From assembly GCA_015068905.1 (NCBI GenBank), contig SVJQ01000001.1, positions 1-64,000 on the forward strand: a stretch of 64,000 nt of DNA. The letters are read 5' to 3'. Source of the stretch: Oscillospiraceae bacterium. Lineage in GTDB: Bacteria > Bacillota > Clostridia > UBA1381 > UBA9506. Every line of letters starts with the position of its first letter. The stretch's first letter is position 1. This document shows, piece by piece, positions 60,040-64,000 of the stretch. Made by a program: the position numbers and the translations under genes. Below the pieces are notes generated by a model. The model was not told where the DNA came from and ran no database searches. It saw only the letters and a program-made list of their open reading frames with translations.

Positions 60040-60411
60040 TTAATCTTCTTCTGTTTCGTCATCTTCCATGTGAATGCCGCAGGCAGGGCAGAAGGCAAAG
60101 TCTGCATCCATTACCTTTTTGCAACGGGGACAGATTTTTTTGCCTGCAAGATCAGCCGCTTTGGCTTCCTGCTCAGACAGGGTTTGCTTGAGCTCGTCAA
60201 TTTCGGCAATGAGTTCTTCGGCGTCATACTCGGGCATATCCTCGCCTTTGGTGGCAAAATAAGTCAGCTCACCCAGTCGGATCACTTTTTCACGAATGGC
60301 ATTTTTGGTTTCGGTCATCGCCATTTTTGTTTTTGTCAGCTCGATTATTTCACCGGATTTTTTAACGGCACCATCTACCGTGTTTTTTAAATCATAGAGA
60401 ATTTTTTCCAT
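60040..60411 (-). CDS. Coiled-coil zinc-ribbon protein of unknown function
   Basis: A 123-residue protein. The N-terminal 85 residues are helical and coiled-coil-like (KMAMTETKNAIREKVIRLGELTYFA and an acidic heptad run). The C-terminus holds a zinc ribbon, ICPRCKKVMDADFAFCPACG, and an acidic tail. The pair of CxxC motifs spaced by about 12 residues fits a single zinc site. AAAGGAG precedes the ATG. This is a common orphan architecture; it may bind RNA or protein. Function unknown. Confidence 0.75.
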   Translation of the reverse strand: MEKILYDLKNTVDGAVKKSGEIIELTKTKMAMTETKNAIREKVIRLGELTYFATKGEDMPEYDAEELIAEIDELKQTLSEQEAKAADLAGKKICPRCKKVMDADFAFCPACGIHMEDDETEED

Positions 60412-60569
60412 TTTGTTTTCTCCTTTCTGATTTTATATCAATATCCTTCACTACTTATTATACTCTTTTTATCGCAAAAAAACAATCCATTCTTTTCAGT
60501 TTTTACGCTGTATGTAAAAAAGAAAAGAGGCAATACTGAAAATAGACGAAAAAGAGAGGATGTTTCAAG

Positions 60570-61829
60570 GTGGAAAAGTTTGTAATTTGCGGTGGTAAGT
60601 CACTTTGCGGAACGGTTTCGGTTTCAGGCTCTAAAAATGCGGCACTTCCTATATTGGCGGCATCCATTTTGTCAGGTGGACGGGTTGTTTTAGACAATAT
60701 TCCGCGGCTTTCTGATGTGGTATCCATGTGTGACATTTTATCATCGATAGGCTGTGGCGTTTCTTTCTCAGCGGGTGACAGGGTTTTGATTGATGCAACC
60801 CGTTTGAACAGCAATGTCATTTCCTATCAGCTGGCAGGTCGGCTGAGAGGGTCTTTTTTAGTGATGGGTCCGCTTCTTGCAAGGCTTGGCTCAGTCAGCA
60901 TTTCTATGCCCGGAGGCTGTCCCATTGGTGCCCGACCCATTGACCTGCACATAAAGGGCTTGGCTGCCCTTGGAGCCTGCATTGAAAACAGGCAGGGGAG
61001 TGTTGTTGCCAAAGCTAAAAAGCTTGTTGGCACAAAAATTTATCTGGATTTTCCCAGCGTTGGCGCAACAGAGAATATTATGAGTGCTGCAGTGTTGGCA
61101 GAGGGCGCAACGGTGATTGAAAATGCCGCAGTTGAACCTGAAATTGTGGATCTGGCAAATTTCTTATGCGCTATGGGAGCCAACATTTTCGGTGCCGGCA
61201 CCGATACCATTAAAATTGAAGGTGTGAAAATTCTTAAGCCTGCCAACTATTCAGTTATTTCTGACCGCATTGAGGCAGGCAGTTACCTGATAGCGGCAGC
61301 GGCAACCGGAGGATGCGTGACTGTGCAAAACATTTTGCCGGATTATGTCAAGCCCCTGACCGCCAAGATGAAGGAAATGGGCATTCCTTTAGATATAGGA
61401 GAGAACTACATTGCAGTAAACAGCGAGGGTAATTTTCATGCTGTTGATATTAAAACCTTACCTTTTCCCGGCTTTCCTACGGATATGCAGGCACAGATGA
61501 CGGCATTGCTTGCTCTATCTGAGGGGACAGGCATCATCACCGAAACTATTTTTGAAAATCGGTTTATGCACGCCTCTGAGCTTGCCCGTATGGGGGCATC
61601 CATCAAGGTGGCCGGCAGAAGCGCCGTTGTTGAAGGAAAAAAAGCCTTGACCGGTGCAAAGGTCAAGGCTACAGATTTACGTGCAGGGGCAGCGCTTGTG
61701 ATTGCGGGACTTGCCGCACGGGGGGATACTGAAATTTCGGATATTTATCATATAGACCGGGGGTATGTGGCTCTTGAACAAAAGCTGACACAGCTTGGTG
61801 CCGACATCCATCGGGAAGCTGAGCACTAG
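60570..61829 (+). CDS. murA: UDP-N-acetylglucosamine 1-carboxyvinyltransferase
   Basis: The first committed step of peptidoglycan synthesis: transfers enolpyruvate to UDP-GlcNAc. The 419-residue EPSP-synthase-fold protein starts MEKFVICGGKSLCGTVSVSGSKNAALP, has the catalytic cysteine in PGGCPIGARP, and the RAGAALVIAGLAA motif near the C-terminus. The start is GTG at 60570, behind AGAGGATG. Its stop overlaps the trxB stop on the other strand by four bases. Confidence 0.96.
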   Translation: MEKFVICGGKSLCGTVSVSGSKNAALPILAASILSGGRVVLDNIPRLSDVVSMCDILSSIGCGVSFSAGDRVLIDATRLNSNVISYQLAGRLRGSFLVMGPLLARLGSVSISMPGGCPIGARPIDLHIKGLAALGACIENRQGSVVAKAKKLVGTKIYLDFPSVGATENIMSAAVLAEGATVIENAAVEPEIVDLANFLCAMGANIFGAGTDTIKIEGVKILKPANYSVISDRIEAGSYLIAAAATGGCVTVQNILPDYVKPLTAKMKEMGIPLDIGENYIAVNSEGNFHAVDIKTLPFPGFPTDMQAQMTALLALSEGTGIITETIFENRFMHASELARMGASIKVAGRSAVVEGKKALTGAKVKATDLRAGAALVIAGLAARGDTEISDIYHIDRGYVALEQKLTQLGADIHREAEH

Positions 61830-62737
61830 TGCTCGCTTACATATCGGAGAGCAGAAAAGGCTGCCACAGCACCATCAGATGCGGCTGTGATAACCTGACG
61901 GAGAAGCTTTTGACGCACATCACCGGCGGCAAACACGCCGTCGAGAACAGTTTTCATCGCCTCGTCTGTGACAATGTAGCCTTGCTCATCTAAGGGCAGT
62001 TGCTCTTTTAAAAGTGTTGTGTTAGGAACGGTGCCGACAGCAATGAAGACACCGTCTAAGGCAATTTTGTGGGCTGAGCTGTCGTTGCAGTTTTCCACTG
62101 TGATACTTGTAACCTTGTTTTCGCCTTCGATTTCTGTTACAACATGGCTTAAAACAAGTTCAACATTATTTAAAGTCTTCACCTTTTCTGCAAGGGCGTG
62201 TGTCCCTCGGAAGGTATCACGCCGGTGAATGAGGTAGACTTTTTCACAATATTTAGAGAGAAACAGCGCATCCTCTAAAGCTGTGTCACCACCGCCAACA
62301 ACGGCAACGGTTTTGCCTTTATACAGAGCACCGTCGCAAGTAGCGCAGTAAGAGACACCACGGGCGCGAAACCGGTCCTCACCCTTTGCCCCTAAGGGTC
62401 TGGGGGAAGCGCCGGTGCATAGAATGACAGCTTTTGCCTCAAAAGTTTCTTTTTTTGTTGTGATTTTCTTGACTTCTCCCGAAAGATCTAAGGAGAGAAT
62501 TTCATCATAGCGGATTTCGGCGCCGGCACCTCTTGCCTGTTCTTCCATTTGCATGGCAAGGGTCACAGCATCAATGCCATTGGGAAAGCCGATATAATTT
62601 TCTAAGTTAGAGGTGGTTGCCATTTGCCCACCGGCAAACATTTTTTCAAGCAAAAGGCAGGAAAGCCCGCTACGGGCAGCATAGAGTGCCGCATTTAAAC
62701 CGGCAGGGCCACCGCCGGCAATGATGACATCATACAT
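61826..62737 (-). CDS. trxB: Thioredoxin reductase
   Basis: A 303-residue FAD/NAD(P)H disulfide reductase. The FAD motif is IIAGGGPAGLNAALYAARSG, the active dithiol is CATCDGALYKG, the nicotinamide motif is VVGGGDTALEDALFL, and the C-terminal segment is VFAAGDVRQKLLRQVITAASDGA. It recharges thioredoxin or a related acceptor. It is convergent and overlapping with murA. AGGTTTTTTT precedes the ATG. Confidence 0.95.
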   Translation of the reverse strand: MYDVIIAGGGPAGLNAALYAARSGLSCLLLEKMFAGGQMATTSNLENYIGFPNGIDAVTLAMQMEEQARGAGAEIRYDEILSLDLSGEVKKITTKKETFEAKAVILCTGASPRPLGAKGEDRFRARGVSYCATCDGALYKGKTVAVVGGGDTALEDALFLSKYCEKVYLIHRRDTFRGTHALAEKVKTLNNVELVLSHVVTEIEGENKVTSITVENCNDSSAHKIALDGVFIAVGTVPNTTLLKEQLPLDEQGYIVTDEAMKTVLDGVFAAGDVRQKLLRQVITAASDGAVAAFSALRYVSEH

Positions 62738-62751
62738 AAAAAAACCTCCGT

Positions 62752-63318
62752 TTACTCTTCGTCTTCGTTATAGTCAGAGAGCAGTGTACTGAACTTTTCA
62801 TAAAAACCGTAGGGGTCGTGGCGGAAGGCACGGCACATAGTCAGCGCCTTGTTTTTGTTGCCTGCAAAAATAGAAAGAGTCAAAAGAGAGGCCTTGCCCT
62901 CTTTGAGCTCAAGCTCTACCTGAAACATCTGATCCCCCAAGGGCACAACATCACACCGCAGAGATTTTCTTGCAGTTTCGTTTTTATAGTACTGGTCAAC
63001 AGAGTTTTTGATGCTGGATTTTACACTGGGGAGAAGCTTATTTTCAAACATAGAAATCATATCCTCGCCGGAGGGGGTGAGAACATATTTATCCATCTCG
63101 TCACGCCATACAGTTTTCATGTGATTTTCATCTAAAAGCTGCCCTATGATATCACACAGCTCTAAGAAGTCAACGCTGGTGCTTTCTAACATACAATGCT
63201 TCAGTTCCACATCGCTGACAGGAATATCAGCATAAAAGATAACATATAAAATCGCCAGCTTGATTTCAACCGGGTCTTTGAGTCTATAATATACATTTTC
63301 CCAAATGTTTTTTTTCAT
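62752..63318 (-). CDS. DUF4364 family protein
   Basis: A 188-residue helical cytoplasmic protein of a conserved Firmicutes family with a winged-helix-like N-terminus (KLAILYVIFYADIPVSDVELKHCML, then LCDIIGQLLDENHM). The C-terminal part (QVELELKEGKASLLTLSIFAG and CRAFRHDPYGFYEKF) is typical. Possibly a transcription factor; target unknown. It is 14 bases upstream of trxB on the same strand. AGGAGGCG precedes the ATG. Confidence 0.85.
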   Translation of the reverse strand: MKKNIWENVYYRLKDPVEIKLAILYVIFYADIPVSDVELKHCMLESTSVDFLELCDIIGQLLDENHMKTVWRDEMDKYVLTPSGEDMISMFENKLLPSVKSSIKNSVDQYYKNETARKSLRCDVVPLGDQMFQVELELKEGKASLLTLSIFAGNKNKALTMCRAFRHDPYGFYEKFSTLLSDYNEDEE

Positions 63319-63468
63319 ACGTTTCGCCTCCTGTAATTAGTTATAACATATTAAAAAAAGGAAATCAACAAAAATATGGTTTTAGTTGAAAAAAAACTCA
63401 ATCTGTAGTAAAATATATTTATATGTAAGAATAATGATGTTTATCTCTGTTACAGGTGAGGAAAGATT

Positions 63469-64000
63469 ATGAAAAAAAGAATTTTGTATGCCGTTATTGC
63501 GGCTTTTGCTCTGCTCAATGTGTGCGGTTGCCAAAGGCAGAAGCCGGCAGAGCCTGTGGCTGCCGAGCCGGTGCCTGTACATGAGGAAATAACCCTGCTT
63601 GCGTTGGGGGATAACCTTCTGCATATGCCGGTGGTAAACAGCGGCAAACAGTCAGACGGAACATACCATTATGCCCATTTGTTTGAAAAACTGCAACCGG
63701 GGATTAAAAATGCAGATATTGCTGTAATCGGTCAGGAAACTGTTTTTGGCGGTGCGGCGCTGGGGTATTCCGGTTATCCTTTGTTCAATTCACCATCAGA
63801 CATGGGCAAAAGCCTTGTAGAAGAGGGCTTTGATGTAGTGTTGCATGCCTCTAACCACGTTCTTGACCGTGGCGCATTGGGCGTTGAAAATACCTTGAAC
63901 TTCTGGGAAGAGTATCCTGCTATACAGGTACTCGGCATTCACGCAAGTACTGAGGAGCAAAACAGTGTCAATGTGCAAACAGTTAAAGGTGCTGACATTG
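63469..64000 (+). CDS. CapA-family lipoprotein (3' end outside window)
   Basis: The first 177 residues of a CapA/poly-gamma-glutamate synthesis-like protein in the metallophosphatase-fold family. A signal peptide with lipobox NVCGC (about residues 15-20) gives membrane anchoring, then a Pro/Glu/Ala linker, then the fold with LLALGDNLLHMPVV (the D near residue 53), GYPLFNSP and VVLHASNHVLDRG. GAGGAAAG precedes ATG 63469. The C-terminus lies beyond 64000. The substrate may be a wall or capsule polymer. Confidence 0.88.
   Translation, partial: MKKRILYAVIAAFALLNVCGCQRQKPAEPVAAEPVPVHEEITLLALGDNLLHMPVVNSGKQSDGTYHYAHLFEKLQPGIKNADIAVIGQETVFGGAALGYSGYPLFNSPSDMGKSLVEEGFDVVLHASNHVLDRGALGVENTLNFWEEYPAIQVLGIHASTEEQNSVNVQTVKGADI

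Overview
The window looks like chromosome of an anaerobic, endospore-forming member of the Clostridia, probably a gut lineage. Evidence: sporulation genes (spoIIM, spmA, spmB, a SpoIIQ-like M23 protein); a trimeric electron-bifurcating type [FeFe] hydrogenase; rubredoxin; HPr kinase; meso-diaminopimelate dehydrogenase; a phenylalanine T-box; and strong AGGAGG-type ribosome binding sites with some TTG/GTG starts. Gene order is mostly ordinary, with several carbohydrate-use islands and a few small mobile or repeat elements.

Layout. 1-2982: the 3' part of a hexuronate operon (uxuA, an SDR-type fructuronate reductase, a GltD-like iron-sulfur flavoprotein). About 3000-6630: a small inserted module with a DUF6076-like gene, a 45-residue protein and a large serine recombinase, driven by a symmetric divergent promoter. 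6665-9571: xerD, spoIIM and purA on the minus strand. 9769-10922: a HAD phosphatase translationally coupled to a RAYT/IS200-type transposase whose own coding sequence carries a 26-bp inverted repeat. 11174-15382: hydCBA hydrogenase operon with a perfect Rex operator upstream. 15720-19900: truB, ribF, an LCP protein, rsmA and a small lipoprotein. 19941-21595: flavin reductase and spmAB. 21728-25440: pheST under a T-box. 25499-27115: a TRAP-type large permease with an 86-residue partner. 27304-30427: a cysteine-capped membrane protein, murB, a PHP phosphoesterase and hprK. 30584-32227: ACT plus PFL-family pair. 32300-32474: a nested palindromic repeat element. 32484-37190: a HAD hydrolase, a phosphohexomutase and a class A PBP.

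37405-48832 is the main accessory metabolic region: a creatininase-family amidohydrolase and a creatinase-like M24 protein, three AraC regulators, a Gfo/Idh/MocA dehydrogenase, a GH31 glycosidase and a deviant NagA-like/NagB-like pair. 48872-49758 is a compact HTH/diguanylate cyclase pair sharing a palindromic control region. 49908-53734: diaminopimelate dehydrogenase, pyrophosphatase, N-acyl-D-amino-acid deacylase and a lipoprotein. 53793-55217: glnA. 55404-55576: an array of TGAAAT/ATTTCA words separated by small hairpins. 55620-56143: five tRNA genes (Val, Asp, Phe, Gly, Cys). 56376-64000: an SNF-family sodium symporter, the SpoIIQ-like protein, rubredoxin, an M14 peptidase, a zinc-ribbon protein, murA, trxB, DUF4364 and the start of a CapA-family lipoprotein.

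The items most worth a second look are the transposase with its embedded inverted repeat, the TGAAAT hairpin array, the catalytically deviant NagA/NagB-like pair, the creatininase/creatinase-like pair and the Rex-controlled hydrogenase. I did not find a recognisable CRISPR array, phage, conjugation machinery or defence island. All family names come from motif recognition by eye; no database search was run.
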